DNA of 60,497 bases from Thermoleophilia bacterium (GCA_025929895.1 JAICPI010000010.1:1-60497); one strand, 5' to 3'; positions 34,084 to 43,427 are shown, counted from the first letter of the stretch. Numbers and translations are program-made. The notes: generated by a model from the letters alone, not told the origin.

Positions 34084-34953
34084 TCAGTTCTGGTCGAGCA
34101 CCTCGCGCAGTCTGCGTGCGAACGCTTCAGGTTGGCCGGCGTACCCGAACTCGCCGCCCAGGAAGCCGCCGTGGTGGCTCGGGAACACGGTCGCCTGGTG
34201 GCCGAGCAGCTCGGCGGTCGCCACAGCGGTCCGTCCGGTGAACGTGTCCAGCGACTCCTCGCCCACGGCGATGACGATGCGCGTGGGCGCCGCGGCCAAC
34301 GCGTCGACGTCGGGTCGGTAGCTGCTGACCGCCCAGGAGCGGTCGGAGAGCAGCGGGTCGTCGCGGGAGCCATCGTCAGCTGCCGGCATCCCGAAATGGG
34401 CGGGGTCCGGCACTCGTTGCGCGAAGTACTCGTCGGTGAACTCGCCTCGCCAGGAGGTCATCGCGATGAAGGCCGCCATGCCGGCGCCCCGGCCGTTCGC
34501 CTCGTACGCGTCGCGAACGTCGTTGCGGGCACGCTCGGCCGCCGCGGCGTCGGGGAGCACCGGGATGAGCGGCGGCTCGTGGGCGACCAGCGTCGTCACG
34601 TCGCCAGGATGCGCAGCCACGAGCGCGAGCGCGGCGACTGCGCCGCCACTGCTCGCGAACAGCTCGACGGGGCCGGCGCCGAGCGCCTCGATGACGCCGT
34701 GCACGTCGTCGGCCTGGACCGTGGGGGAGTGGTCGAGCCGCCCGTCCTTGCGAACGCTGCGGCCGAGACCGCGCGGGTCGTAGGTGACGACGGTCCGGTC
34801 CGGGAAGTGCGACGCCAACGTGGCGAAGCCTCCGGCCTCCATCGGCTGGCCGATCATGAGCAGCGGTGGGCGCCCGTCGGCCGTCGGCAGCGGGCCACGG
34901 ACGTCGTAGGCGATGTCGGCCTCGACGGCCTCGAGAATGCGTGTTGTCGTCAT
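34084..34953 (-). CDS. Alpha/beta hydrolase
   Basis: 289 residues. Nucleophile elbow is FASSGGAVA (Ser in SSGG), preceded by YDPRGLGRS; the catalytic His is in PSHHGGFL near the C-terminus, and an Asp is plausible before GEESLD. Similar to epoxide-hydrolase and haloperoxidase-type members but without an assignable substrate. GACCG and CGGTC, separated by 7 bases immediately before the ATG, may be an operator half-site pair. Confidence 0.88.
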   Translation of the reverse strand: MTTTRILEAVEADIAYDVRGPLPTADGRPPLLMIGQPMEAGGFATLASHFPDRTVVTYDPRGLGRSVRKDGRLDHSPTVQADDVHGVIEALGAGPVELFASSGGAVAALALVAAHPGDVTTLVAHEPPLIPVLPDAAAAERARNDVRDAYEANGRGAGMAAFIAMTSWRGEFTDEYFAQRVPDPAHFGMPAADDGSRDDPLLSDRSWAVSSYRPDVDALAAAPTRIVIAVGEESLDTFTGRTAVATAELLGHQATVFPSHHGGFLGGEFGYAGQPEAFARRLREVLDQN

Positions 34954-35207
34954 GACCGTTTTGACCGGTCGCGCGGCGAGAACTCATCGGCCTCCCGTGC
35001 CGCCGGGAGCGTTTGAGCGGGCTCCCTGGCGGGGTACGTAGGGAGCCCAGCCCCGGACCCTGGCGCTTCGGATCTCAGCGGACACGAGGTGGGGCAAGGT
35101 GGCAGCTTCAGCGCACAGCACGAGCGGGGACCGGAAGCTCGTCGCTCGACGCGGACCTGCTGGTGGATCTGGGGCTCCAGGTGGAGCGAACCGGGTCCAC
35201 GTCGCGC

Positions 35208-35342
35208 ATGGACGTGCGTTGTTCGGCGTGCGGCTACGGCGCGGTCGTGAAGTCGATGCCCTCCCGTTGCCCGATGTGCACGGGGTCGACGTGGGACTTC
35301 GCGGATTGGAGCCCGCTCGCAGCAGCACGACGCAATCCGTAA
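35208..35342 (+). CDS. Small zinc-ribbon protein (44 aa)
   Basis: From the ATG at 35208: MDVRCSACGYGAVV then SRCPMCTGSTWDF, i.e. two CxxC knuckles spaced 14 residues apart, the rubredoxin-like zinc ribbon found in many short actinobacterial proteins. The longer upstream frame has no clear start or coding pattern. Function unknown; perhaps a small electron carrier or an RNA/protein-binding module. Confidence 0.65.
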   Translation: MDVRCSACGYGAVVKSMPSRCPMCTGSTWDFADWSPLAAARRNP

Positions 35343-35490
35343 CGGGCGACGCGGATCCCGCGCACCAACGCGACGGGCATGCCCAGGCGTACGAGGCGTC
35401 CGCCGCTCACGAGCTCCGAAGCCGCCCGGCAATCGCTCGAGACGAGCGGTCGCTCGAAGTTCACTGGCTCCGTCGAGCCCGACCGGCTCG

Positions 35491-36330
35491 TCAGCTCGCT
35501 GCCGTACAGACCGCCACACCAGGGAACCGGTACTCACCCCCGGCGGCGAACGGTGCGAAGCGCTCGTCGAGGTCGGCCGCGAACGCGGCGCGCTCGCTCT
35601 CGTCGAAGCCCCGGAGCACCACCGCGAGCGCGCCGGCGGTATTGGTCGCCCAGGCCACGTAGTCGTTCACGCTCGGGAACCGGAACGTGACGGGGACCTG
35701 CTGCACCCGCACGCTCGTGAAGCCCGCGTCGCCGAGCAGCATTCGCAGCCGATCCTCGTCGGCGAGCGCGAAGATGCCGGGCGCGCCCGGCTCGGGCGTT
35801 GGGAGCTGCCCGCGCTCGACCAGGAGCCGTCCGGCGATGGATGCCCACGGGTTGTCCTCGGCAGAGCTCCACACCGCGAGCGCGAGGCGACCCCCTGGTC
35901 GGAGCACACGCCGGGTCTCTGCGAACGCACGCGCCGCATCGGCGACAAGCATGTACCCGTACCTGCAGACGACGCCGTCCACCGAGTTGTCCGGCAACCC
36001 GACCCGTTCAGCGTCGATCACTCGGTACTCGACGTTCCGTAGGCCAAGCTCGTTGCCTCGGCGTTGCGCGACGTCCACCATCTCGGAGGCGAAGTCGCTC
36101 GAGATCAATCGTCCGTCATCACCGAGGTGGCCGGCGACCTCGAACCCGGTCGCACCCGCACCCGCCGAGAGCTCGAGCATCGTTTCGCCCGGCCTCGGGT
36201 CGAGCTCGCGGAGGAGCCAGGCGCGGACGGGAGCGTTGGCGGTCTCCATCTCCGCCGCCCACTCGCCCCATCCGGGAGCCATCGCCTCCCAGACCTCGCG
36301 GCTGGCGCGGCGATACTCCTCGAGCTCCAT
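35491..36330 (-). CDS. SAM-dependent class I methyltransferase
   Basis: 279 residues from the ATG at 36330. SAM-binding motif I is LELSAGAGATGFEVAGHLG, followed by ISSDFASEMV, the acidic motif RVIDAERVGLPDNSVDGVVCRYGYML and RVLRPGGRLALAVW; this is the UbiE/Methyltransf_11 type. The C-terminal half carries a substrate cap. TACAAT nine bases upstream of the start codon (36340-36345 on the complementary strand) suggests a leaderless transcript. Substrate unknown. Confidence 0.9.
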   Translation of the reverse strand: MELEEYRRASREVWEAMAPGWGEWAAEMETANAPVRAWLLRELDPRPGETMLELSAGAGATGFEVAGHLGDDGRLISSDFASEMVDVAQRRGNELGLRNVEYRVIDAERVGLPDNSVDGVVCRYGYMLVADAARAFAETRRVLRPGGRLALAVWSSAEDNPWASIAGRLLVERGQLPTPEPGAPGIFALADEDRLRMLLGDAGFTSVRVQQVPVTFRFPSVNDYVAWATNTAGALAVVLRGFDESERAAFAADLDERFAPFAAGGEYRFPGVAVCTAAS

Positions 36331-36339
36331 CGCAGCTGG

Positions 36340-36345
36340 ATTGTA
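36340..36345 (-). promoter_or_regulatory. -10 element of the methyltransferase gene
   Basis: TACAAT on the minus strand, 9 bases before the ATG, in an otherwise GC-rich stretch. The -35 region has no clear consensus. Confidence 0.5.
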
Positions 36346-36738
36346 GGAGGCGGGCGCGCCGGGCGCCGTGATTGAGAGGCGGGGCCACGCGAGGGAAGCC
36401 GCGGCCAAAACGCCGTCAATAGACGAGATCGCTCGAGAGAGAGTGACCGCGGATGGAGGAGCATGCCGCCGCTGGTGTTCCCTCAGTCTTCCCTCGGCCG
36501 GCAGCTTCGGCCGGTCGTCGTCCTGGCAGTGGCCATGCAGTCCTGGTTCCGGCGAGAGGACGCCCGCACAGGCGGTGTTTATCTCCCCAAACGCTAGGAC
36601 CTTCGTCGCGTGTGCGCAACCGTCGAGCGATTGACACGAATCGCACGATCTGCCATCGTCGTGAGCGCATCCAAGCGCTCTAGGTGTTCACACGAGTAGT
36701 CGCTCGCCGGTCTTAGTCGAGCGGATCCAACTTCCGGA
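36346..36738. other. Gene-poor stretch
   Basis: About 390 bases at lower GC than the core. The only coding-like item is the 44-codon ORF at 36463. A TTGACA at about 36634 has no good -10 partner. No repeat or RNA structure was found. Confidence 0.6.
36463..36597 (+). CDS. Possible small protein (44 aa)
   Basis: An ATG with GGAGGAG 3 to 10 bases upstream opens a 44-codon frame that is moderately hydrophobic in the middle (RPVVVLAVAMQSWF). Codon usage is weakly coding-like. It may be a small membrane peptide or chance. Confidence 0.3.
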   Translation: MPPLVFPQSSLGRQLRPVVVLAVAMQSWFRREDARTGGVYLPKR

Positions 36739-37590
36739 TTGGAGTGGAGTGTGGTGCACCTACGGTCCAATAGACATGGGACAGTCCCCACCGCGGCTGA
36801 GTTCGGTCGGTCGCTGGTCGCGTGGCTGCCGATAGCCGCATCGGTCGCGATAACGGTGACCGCGTGCGGCGGCGGTAGAGGTGACGAGCCTGTGGTGCCG
36901 GAGGAGCTCGTCGGCACGTATGAGGCTGACATCTCCGACGCCGCGGGAACGAGAGCAATCTCGATCGGCGCCGATCGTTCGTTTCAGATCAAGAACCCTG
37001 GTCGTCGCCCGTTTTCGACCGGCCCCATCACGGTCGACGACGGCGAGCTCGTGCTCGCCCCGGACGAGTTCGGCGACTGCGCCAAGAGAGGAACGTACGC
37101 GTACCGCGTCGCAAACGCCACGCTGACGTTGGCAGCGCTGAACGACCCTTGCCGACGACGAGTCAACGAGCTCGGTAGAACGTGGACGCGTCGGAGCGCT
37201 GTCCCGCCGGGAATCGCCGCGGAGCGCCGCGTGCTCGAGCGGTATCGGATGCAGCGCAACGCGATCTGCAAGAAGCGGACCGCCGACGCTGAAGCGGTCA
37301 ACGCTACCGCGGCGAGCGTTGGCGAAGATGTTGCGTTGCGCAAAGGCGCAGCGGTGATGCGCACTACCCAGGCCGATCTCGACAAGCTCGCGGTACCCGG
37401 GCGGTTCACGGCTTTCGTCGGTCGTGACCGGGAGCTGCGTACAGAGCGCATCCGCCTCCATGAGCGGCTTGCCGAAGCGCTCGAAGCGAGTGCACCGGAA
37501 GCAGGCCCGATCGGAAAAGAGCTAACCGAGGGCAACGTCATCCCGACGGAACAGGCCGAGGATCAGTACTTCCTAACCCACTGCCCATGA
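36739..37590 (+). CDS. Lipoprotein with beta-rich N-terminal domain
   Basis: About 283 residues from the TTG at 36739 (GTG 36751 is also possible). A hydrophobic signal ends at the lipobox VTAC followed by GGG, so it is anchored outside the membrane. Residues about 55-155 form short strands in a lipocalin-like or barrel pattern (GTYEADISDAAGTRAISI; ELVLAPDEFGDCAKRGTYAYR), as in many actinobacterial exported proteins of unknown function; the last 120 residues are helical and charged. Third positions are richer in A/T than in the core genome. Overlaps the next start. Confidence 0.75.
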   Translation: MEWSVVHLRSNRHGTVPTAAEFGRSLVAWLPIAASVAITVTACGGGRGDEPVVPEELVGTYEADISDAAGTRAISIGADRSFQIKNPGRRPFSTGPITVDDGELVLAPDEFGDCAKRGTYAYRVANATLTLAALNDPCRRRVNELGRTWTRRSAVPPGIAAERRVLERYRMQRNAICKKRTADAEAVNATAASVGEDVALRKGAAVMRTTQADLDKLAVPGRFTAFVGRDRELRTERIRLHERLAEALEASAPEAGPIGKELTEGNVIPTEQAEDQYFLTHCP

Positions 37591-38168
37591 CGACGCCTCA
37601 CGAACGTGGCGGCCGCTCTCGCCTCCTCTGCGTGGACGCTGTGGAGCCTTCGGACGGGCGCGCACGAATCGTTGCGGCGCAACAGCTGGCCGCATTGGCC
37701 CAAATCGGGGCGCTTCTCGATCGGCGTGGCTTCGAGAGCTGGCTTTTTGGTGGCTGGGCAGTCGACTTCTACGCCGGCGCGGTCACGCGAGGACACGGCG
37801 ATATCGACCTTGCGGTGTGGGCCCGCGACGCCGAAGCGCTCGGATCGTTGCTGGAGGACGCGGGGTGGGGGCACGAGCGAGCTCCGGCTGAAAACGGCGG
37901 AACCGGCTACATCCAAAGGGGCGTGCGGGTTGAACTGACGTACCTCGTTCGCGACCTCGGCGGCCGGATCGTCATTCCGCTCCGAGAGCAGAACACGGTC
38001 TGGTCTGACCAACCGCTCGGGAACGAAGTACGCGAACTGCACGGCGTCCGTGCGCGCGTAATCCCTCTGGCTCTGCTTCAGTCCGGCAAGGCCTCACCAC
38101 GAGACGATCCCGACGACGCGGCGAAAGATCGCGCCGACTCCCACGTGCTGTCGCGTCTCCCGCCGTAG
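37587..38168 (+). CDS. Nucleotidyltransferase, aminoglycoside 2''-adenylyltransferase-like
   Basis: 193 residues. The nucleotidyltransferase signature is clear: LFGGWAVDFYAGAVTRGHGDIDLAVW, i.e. GGWxxD with the catalytic DxD in DID. Similar proteins include lincosamide and aminoglycoside nucleotidyltransferases, but many relatives have no tested substrate, so resistance should not be assumed. The ATG overlaps the lipoprotein's TGA (ATGA). Base composition is like the preceding gene and unlike the core, pointing to joint acquisition. Confidence 0.82.
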   Translation: MTTPHERGGRSRLLCVDAVEPSDGRARIVAAQQLAALAQIGALLDRRGFESWLFGGWAVDFYAGAVTRGHGDIDLAVWARDAEALGSLLEDAGWGHERAPAENGGTGYIQRGVRVELTYLVRDLGGRIVIPLREQNTVWSDQPLGNEVRELHGVRARVIPLALLQSGKASPRDDPDDAAKDRADSHVLSRLPP

Positions 38169-39089
38169 CGCGTCCGCTATCGGGGGACATTCCCGAACGC
38201 TCGCCCAGCCAACGCTCCTAACGGGCGGCGATCACTGACTCGGAGAACCAGTGCGGCGGTTCAAGGCACGACAATTCGTCTCCGCCTGCGGCGGTCTCGG
38301 GCGATCCTTCGCAGTAGTCGACGAGCCGCGCGTACTCGCGCACTGCGAGGAACGAAAGAAGCGCGGTCCCGATGTCAGAAGGACCGAAGCGAGACGGACC
38401 GATGGCATGACCGCAACGGTAAGTGACTCACGGACGCGAGCGCACGAGCGTCAGGGGACATCGCTCAACGCTGGCTCAAGCTACGTGAGTGCCGCTTCCA
38501 GCAGAAGGACCCGTCGACCTGTCTGCGCCGGAGCGCGTCGTGCTCGCGGTCGAAGCGCCTGAACCGCGCGCATTATTGAAGGCGCACTAGCGGTCCTCGG
38601 CCTCCGTCCAGACTGGACCGACGCGCAGATCTCAGTCGCTGCTGCTCACATGCCGGACGACCAGCTGGTGAAGCTCGAGCCGCTGGACGCCGCGTTCTTT
38701 CGCGTACCCCGACCCGATCGAGGTTCGCCTGCTGGCATTCATACGCGCCAACTCCCGAACGCTGGCCACGCAGCGACGCTCCTGCTTCGGCCCGGTGCAT
38801 ACAGGGTGGGTAGCCCAAAATCGCCGAAGTACGTAGCGGAACCGCCTCCGCGCCTGCAAGCACGGAAACCCCTTTCGACTCCTGACGCTGTCCCGGCCGG
38901 AGGACTACGCTTTGCGCGCGAATGGCGCGATACGGCAGCTTGGGATGGATGAAGCATCCCGTCGCCCCGCTTCCAGCGCAGTAGCGTCCATCGGAAGCGG
39001 GGGCAGATGTGGGCGCGAGCCGGACCCGCTCGGACGAGCGTGTCATCGATGGCTCGGCGCCATATGCCTGCTCCTGAGCGAAAGGCATC
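38169..39089. other. Gene-poor stretch with coding remnants
   Basis: No intact gene. On the minus strand a frame open from about 38427 to a TAG at 38218 reads like a protein C-terminus (DIGTALLSFLAVREYARLVDY) but lacks a start. On the plus strand about 38575-38700 reads VLGLRPDWTDAQISVAAAHM and LVKLEPLDAAFF, and after a frame change YPDPIEVRLLAFIRANSRTL (38707-38765). These look like pieces of decayed genes. Nothing else was recognised. Confidence 0.5.
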
Positions 39090-39619
39090 ATGTTTTCGTA
39101 TCTGCGTCGGCACATGCTCGTTGGTGTCGCAGTCGCCGCTTTGGGTTTCGTTGCGATCGGCAGCGCAAGTGGCGCAATGCCGACGAGGGAGGTTTTCGGC
39201 CCTTTCCCGCATGAGTTCTCGGTCGATTGCGGTCCGTACGGACTCGATTTCGCAATCGAGGTTCAGGGACAGGAAACGTGTGGGTGGAGACGTTCTCTGA
39301 CGTAGCGGGTGAGCCGGTGAAGGTCGTCATTCACAGCACGTTCAGGGAGACGGACGCCAACTCCGTTACCGGAAAGACCCTTCCGGTTCGCGGTCTCCTG
39401 GTCAGGACGCTGGACCTGGTCGCCGGAACGCGTACCGACGTCGGGACCATGTTCTTGATGACGGATCCCGGAAGCGGGATCGTCATTCAGGACATAGGTC
39501 GGGTCGTTTTCGACGCTTCGTTCCAAGTCGCGTTCGAAGCAGGACACCATGAGGTCCTGCATGGAGGCGTTGGGTCGCACCTGGACCGGCTCGTCTGCAG
39601 CGCCCTGTCTGGCGAGTAG
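39090..39619 (+). pseudogene. Frameshifted secreted protein gene
   Basis: The first frame encodes a signal peptide (MLVGVAVAALGFVAIGSASG) and the start of an exported domain to FAIEVQGQE near 39275; the same protein continues in another frame as NVWVETFSDVAGEPVKVVIH through NSVTGKTLPVRGLL and PGSGIVIQDIGRVVFD to a TAG at 39617. One frameshift near 39270-39285 separates them; joined they would make about 176 residues of an actinobacterial exported family without known function. A real decay event and a sequencing error are both possible. Confidence 0.75.
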
Positions 39620-39754
39620 CCCGCGTCACGCGAGAGCCGTCCGTCCGAGGATTGGTGGAGGCGCTTCCCCGCGTCTCCACCGAATCCCCGGCCGCGGACC
39701 CGCCTCGTCGTTGCGGGCAGCACGCTCGTCGGCGCGACGCGCTGAGGTCTCAGC

Positions 39755-40285
39755 TCACGCTCGTTCCGGCTCGTAGCGAAGCAGCACCACACCCGAGTCG
39801 TACGCCTCCGTCCCGAGCAGCGTCAGCCGAAGCTTCTCCTCCTCCCAGAACGGCCGCTCGCCCTTGCCCCACACGGCCGGGTGCACCGAGAACCAGAGTT
39901 CGTCGACGAGGCCGGCAGCGAGGAGATTCCGCGTCAGCTCACCGCAGCCGTTCGTGATCAGGTTGCCGTCGCGCTCCGCCTTCAGCTTCGCCACGGCGTC
40001 CTCGAGCTCGCCTTTCAGCAGCGTCGCGTTCCAGGTCAGCGGCTCTTGGAGCGTGCGCGACGCGACGAACTTGGGCATGGGGTTGAGCCGGTCCGCCCAC
40101 TCTCCTTCGGCCGCCATCCAGTAGGGGGCGAGCCCCTCGTAGTTCTTGCGCCCGTACAGAAGCGCTGTGTCGCCCTCGAACATCCGCAGCGACGCCTCCA
40201 TGTGGTCGCCTTCCGGCACGAACCACTCCTCGACGGTCATGACGCCGTCGACCGTCATCGCCGTCAAGACGATCAGCCTGCTCAT
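39755..40285 (-). CDS. RibD C-terminal / dihydrofolate-reductase-like protein
   Basis: 176 residues. LIVLTAMTVDGVMTVEEWFVPEGD at the start, LLYGRKNYEGLAPYW and the C-terminal NGCGELTRNLLAAGLVDELWFSVHPAVWGKGERPFW place it in the RibD-C-like reductase family. The glycine-rich NADP loop is NGCGE here. Separate from the relative at 33407 and of clearly different sequence. Monocistronic. Confidence 0.88.
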   Translation of the reverse strand: MSRLIVLTAMTVDGVMTVEEWFVPEGDHMEASLRMFEGDTALLYGRKNYEGLAPYWMAAEGEWADRLNPMPKFVASRTLQEPLTWNATLLKGELEDAVAKLKAERDGNLITNGCGELTRNLLAAGLVDELWFSVHPAVWGKGERPFWEEEKLRLTLLGTEAYDSGVVLLRYEPERA

Positions 40286-40369
40286 TGGTCCTCCCCCGGG
40301 TGCACGTCGATTGGATTCAGCACTTCCTGAGACGGCCCGGGAGTCTGGAATTCATCGCCGCTCTTGCAG

Positions 40370-40442
40370 AGCCCTCTGACGGACTCGAACCGTCGACCCC
40401 CTCCTTACCATGGAGGTGCTCTACCAACTGAGCTAAGAGGGC
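40370..40442 (-). tRNA. tRNA-Thr (anticodon GGT)
   Basis: Read on the minus strand: acceptor GCCCTCT/AGAGGGC, D-arm with AGCTCAGTTGGTAGAGC, anticodon stem CCTCC/GGAGG with loop ATGGTAA (anticodon GGT), T-loop TTCGAGT. All stems pair. CCA is not encoded. 73 bases. Confidence 0.97.
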
Positions 40443-40485
40443 AGCGGGCCACAGGGTACCAAGGCGTTTTCGTAGGCTCGCCTGC

Positions 40486-41292
40486 GTGGAGGGGTTCCTC
40501 GAACGGGCCGTCGGTCGGACGTGGTACCGCGTCTGCGGCGAGCGGGGGCGCACGCCGCTCGTCTGCCTGCACGGCGGGCCCGGATCGACGCACAACTACT
40601 TCCGGCCGCTCGAACGGCTCGCGGACGAACGGCCGGTCGTGCTCTACGACCAGCTCGGCTGCGGACGCTCCGACCGGCCCGACGAGCTCGAGTGGCGCCT
40701 CGAGGTGTTCACCGAGGAGCTCGACGCCCTCCGCGAGCACCTCGAGCTCGAAGAGATCCACCTGCTCGGCACGTCGTGGGGCGGGATGCTCGCGCTCGAG
40801 CACGCGCTCGCGCAGCCCGGCTCGGTCCGGAGCCTCGTCCTCAGCTCCACGCTCGCGAGCGCGGACGAGTGGGTCGTCGAGGCGAAACGTCTGCGCGACG
40901 CGATCGAGGGCGACGACGACGAGGTGCTGGCGGAGTTCGAGCGGCGCCACTTCTTCCGCGGCGGCACGGAACCGCTCGAGCTCGAGCGCATGCGCGAGGA
41001 GAGGAGCGTTCTCGTGTACGAGGCGATGTGGGGCAGGAACGAGTGGACGATGAGCGGTGCGCTCGCGGGGTGGGACGTCCGCGCACGGCTTCCCGAGCTG
41101 ACGATGCCGACCCTGATCCTGCGCGGCGCGCACGACCTCTCGACCGCCGCGATCTCGAAGACGCTCACCGGCGGCATCCCGAACGCGCACGAGGTCGTGT
41201 TCGCCGAGAGCTCGCACACGCCCGTGCTCGAGGAGACGGAGCGCTACCTCCGGGTCGTTCGCGACTTCCTGTACGCGGTCGAGGCGCGTTAA
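40486..41292 (+). CDS. Proline iminopeptidase-like alpha/beta hydrolase
   Basis: 268 residues, GTG start. Family marks: HGGPGSTHNY (oxyanion hole), the nucleophile elbow GTSWGG, DQLGCGRSD, and a His in SSHTPVLEE; acidic cap domain between. These hydrolases (peptidase family S33) remove N-terminal proline or cleave related amides and esters. The stop overlaps by 4 bases the end of the convergent hydrolase-glycosyltransferase gene. Confidence 0.9.
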   Translation: MEGFLERAVGRTWYRVCGERGRTPLVCLHGGPGSTHNYFRPLERLADERPVVLYDQLGCGRSDRPDELEWRLEVFTEELDALREHLELEEIHLLGTSWGGMLALEHALAQPGSVRSLVLSSTLASADEWVVEAKRLRDAIEGDDDEVLAEFERRHFFRGGTEPLELERMREERSVLVYEAMWGRNEWTMSGALAGWDVRARLPELTMPTLILRGAHDLSTAAISKTLTGGIPNAHEVVFAESSHTPVLEETERYLRVVRDFLYAVEAR

Positions 41293-43427
41293 ACGAGCTC
41301 GGCGATCAGCTTCGCTGCGCGCGCGGCCCCGTCGGTCTCGACCGGCCGGTAGTCCACGTCGCGGCCGATCTCCTCCGCGATCGCGGTGGCGATCTCGGTC
41401 GGGCCGTCGGACTCGAAGTCCATGCAGCGCCCGGCCCCGTAGCGCTCGAGCCGGTGCCGCACGTGGAAGTTCTGCTCGAAGTGGTGGCGGAGCGGGAAGT
41501 AGAGAAACGGGCGCCGGTTCGCCGTCAGCTCCATCGACGTCGTCAGACCGCCCTGGACGATCGCGAGGTCGCAGGCGGCGAGGTGGCGGTAGAGCTCGTG
41601 GACGTAGGCGCGAACCTCGAGGCCTTCTGGCGCCGGCAGCGTCGCGGGGTCGATCCGCGGGCCGGCGACCACGATCATGCGCAGCTCGGGCACGAGCGGC
41701 TTCGCCGCCGGAAACGCGTCGATCACGCGGCGGAGCAAGTGGCCGCCGACGCCGGAGCCGCCGACCGTCACGATGCAGACCTGCTCGCGGGGCCGGTACC
41801 CGAGCTCGTGACGCAGCTTCTCCCGGTCGGCGACGGGCTCGAACCCCGTCACGTACCCGGCGAAGTCGTAGTGCTGCTCCGTCCAGTCGCGGATCCCGGG
41901 CAGCTCCGCACCGAAGGAGTCGGGCACGACGTCGTCCGGGTTCCCGACGAAGACGGCGCGGTCGCGGATGCGCGGGAAGCGCGCAATGTGCTCGATCATC
42001 TCCGCGTTGTAGTCGGCGGTGAGGAACTCCTCGTGCTCGCCGCCGTCGCCCATCGGCAGCCAGCCGACGAAGTCCGTCAGCCAGACGTACGCGGACGACT
42101 TCAGCTCGGGGTTCTCGTGCAGGAAGTAGTCGACCTCCCAGGCCTCGTCGCCGATCCAGAGGTCGTAGTGCTCCTCGCGCACGACGTCGAGGAAGAGCAT
42201 GAAGTTGGCGACGAGGATCTCGTCCATGCGCCGGATCGCCTGGAACGCGTGCAGGTCGTGCTCGGCCGACTCGCTCTCGATGTGCGTCGACTCGTTCGCG
42301 AGGAGCGCGCTCGCCGGGTGGATGCGCTCCCCCTCGGCCTCGAGCACCGCTGTGACCGGGTGCTGCGCGAGCCAGTCGATCTCGAGGTCGGGATGGAGCT
42401 TCCGGAGCTCCTTCGCGATCGCGACGTCACGGCGAGCGTGGCCGAGCCCGATCGGGGACGAGACGTAGAGCGCGCGCCGGCGGCGGCTGAGCGCGCGCGT
42501 CCACGTCTTCACTTTCGGCGCGGGCGGCGCGACCTCGTCGGCGAACTCCTTCAGGAGGCCGTTGACCTTCACCGGGTGGCGCGCCGTCGGGATGTGGCCC
42601 GCGCCTTCGAGCCCGACGAACGTCCCGCGCGTGAGCTCCGCGACCGCGAGCGCGCGCTCCCGCGTCTGGCAGTTGTCCAGCTCGCCGTGGACGACGAGCA
42701 CCGGGCACCGAACGCGGGCGACGAGCTCGCGGGCCTCCTCCGCGCTCGCGAACGGCGGCGGTGCCTCCTCGTCGGCCAGGACGAGCGAGTCGACCCCTCC
42801 GTCGAGCCCCCAGAGGACGCAGTCCTCGATCTGCTTCGTCGAGTGCGGCTCGGGAAGCTGCTGCGAGAAGAAGAACTCGAGGAACCCGCGGAAGTCACGC
42901 CGCCAGTAGTGGACGTTCCACTTGGCCCAGCCCTCGTCGGTGTCGAGCGGCTCGGTGGACGGATAGCGGCGATAGTTCGGATGCCCGGGGGTCAGGCCCG
43001 GAACGCAGGGCGAGATCGCCGCGACGCCGAGCGCGAGTGCCGGGTCCGTCGCGGCGAGCATGAGCGCGTAGCCGCCGCCGTCGCAGAGCCCGCCCAGGAG
43101 CGCGGTCTCCGCCCCGGTTGCCTCGAGGACGGCGCGACCGTCCTTCACGACCTCCCAGTACGAGTACGCCTCGGCGTCGTCCGGCCGGTCCGACTTCCCG
43201 TTCCCTCGCGGATCGAAGACGACCACGCGGAAGTGGCGCGACAGGTACGGGATCTGCCCCTTCCACATGCGCGAGTGCGAGATCGGGGAGGTCGGGAAGA
43301 GCAGGAAGGTCGTCGGCGCGTCCCCGTAGACCTCGTAGAAGACGCGCACGCCGTCGCGCTCGACGTAGCCGTCCTCGTCCGGGTAGCGGGCGCGCGACTG
43401 CTCGCGCTCGGGCGCGGCGACGATCAC
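41289..43427 (-). CDS. Fusion of alpha/beta hydrolase and GT28/MurG-like glycosyltransferase
   Basis: 712 residues from the GTG at 43427, overlapping the stop of the upstream hydrolase. Residues 1-275 are an alpha/beta hydrolase (FDPRGNGKSD; nucleophile elbow GLCDGGG, with Cys in the nucleophile place; GAGHIPTARHPVKVN carrying the His). Residues about 295-712 form a GT-B glycosyltransferase: the N-terminal YVSSPIGLGHARRDVAIAKEL and the donor-side VTVGGSGVGGHLL...AIVQGGLTTSMELTANRRPFLYFPL...HFEQN. The hydrolase half is a close paralogue of 43424-44308. The fusion suggests a product made or trimmed on the same molecule; substrate unknown. Confidence 0.88.
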   Translation of the reverse strand: MIVAAPEREQSRARYPDEDGYVERDGVRVFYEVYGDAPTTFLLFPTSPISHSRMWKGQIPYLSRHFRVVVFDPRGNGKSDRPDDAEAYSYWEVVKDGRAVLEATGAETALLGGLCDGGGYALMLAATDPALALGVAAISPCVPGLTPGHPNYRRYPSTEPLDTDEGWAKWNVHYWRRDFRGFLEFFFSQQLPEPHSTKQIEDCVLWGLDGGVDSLVLADEEAPPPFASAEEARELVARVRCPVLVVHGELDNCQTRERALAVAELTRGTFVGLEGAGHIPTARHPVKVNGLLKEFADEVAPPAPKVKTWTRALSRRRRALYVSSPIGLGHARRDVAIAKELRKLHPDLEIDWLAQHPVTAVLEAEGERIHPASALLANESTHIESESAEHDLHAFQAIRRMDEILVANFMLFLDVVREEHYDLWIGDEAWEVDYFLHENPELKSSAYVWLTDFVGWLPMGDGGEHEEFLTADYNAEMIEHIARFPRIRDRAVFVGNPDDVVPDSFGAELPGIRDWTEQHYDFAGYVTGFEPVADREKLRHELGYRPREQVCIVTVGGSGVGGHLLRRVIDAFPAAKPLVPELRMIVVAGPRIDPATLPAPEGLEVRAYVHELYRHLAACDLAIVQGGLTTSMELTANRRPFLYFPLRHHFEQNFHVRHRLERYGAGRCMDFESDGPTEIATAIAEEIGRDVDYRPVETDGAARAAKLIAELV

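Noticed and set aside
32461-34953. A complete CBASS or other defence operon around the TIR-like gene
   Set aside because: Neighbours are a racemase-family enzyme, a RibD-like reductase and a hydrolase; no cyclase, E1/E2 or JAB genes were found.
37587-38168. Calling the nucleotidyltransferase an antibiotic resistance gene
   Set aside because: Only the general GGWxxD/DxD signature is visible; many such proteins have no known resistance role.
38218-38430. Minus-strand ORF of about 70 codons
   Set aside because: Reads like a protein C-terminus but has no start codon and no recognisable family; kept only as a remnant in the gene-poor region.
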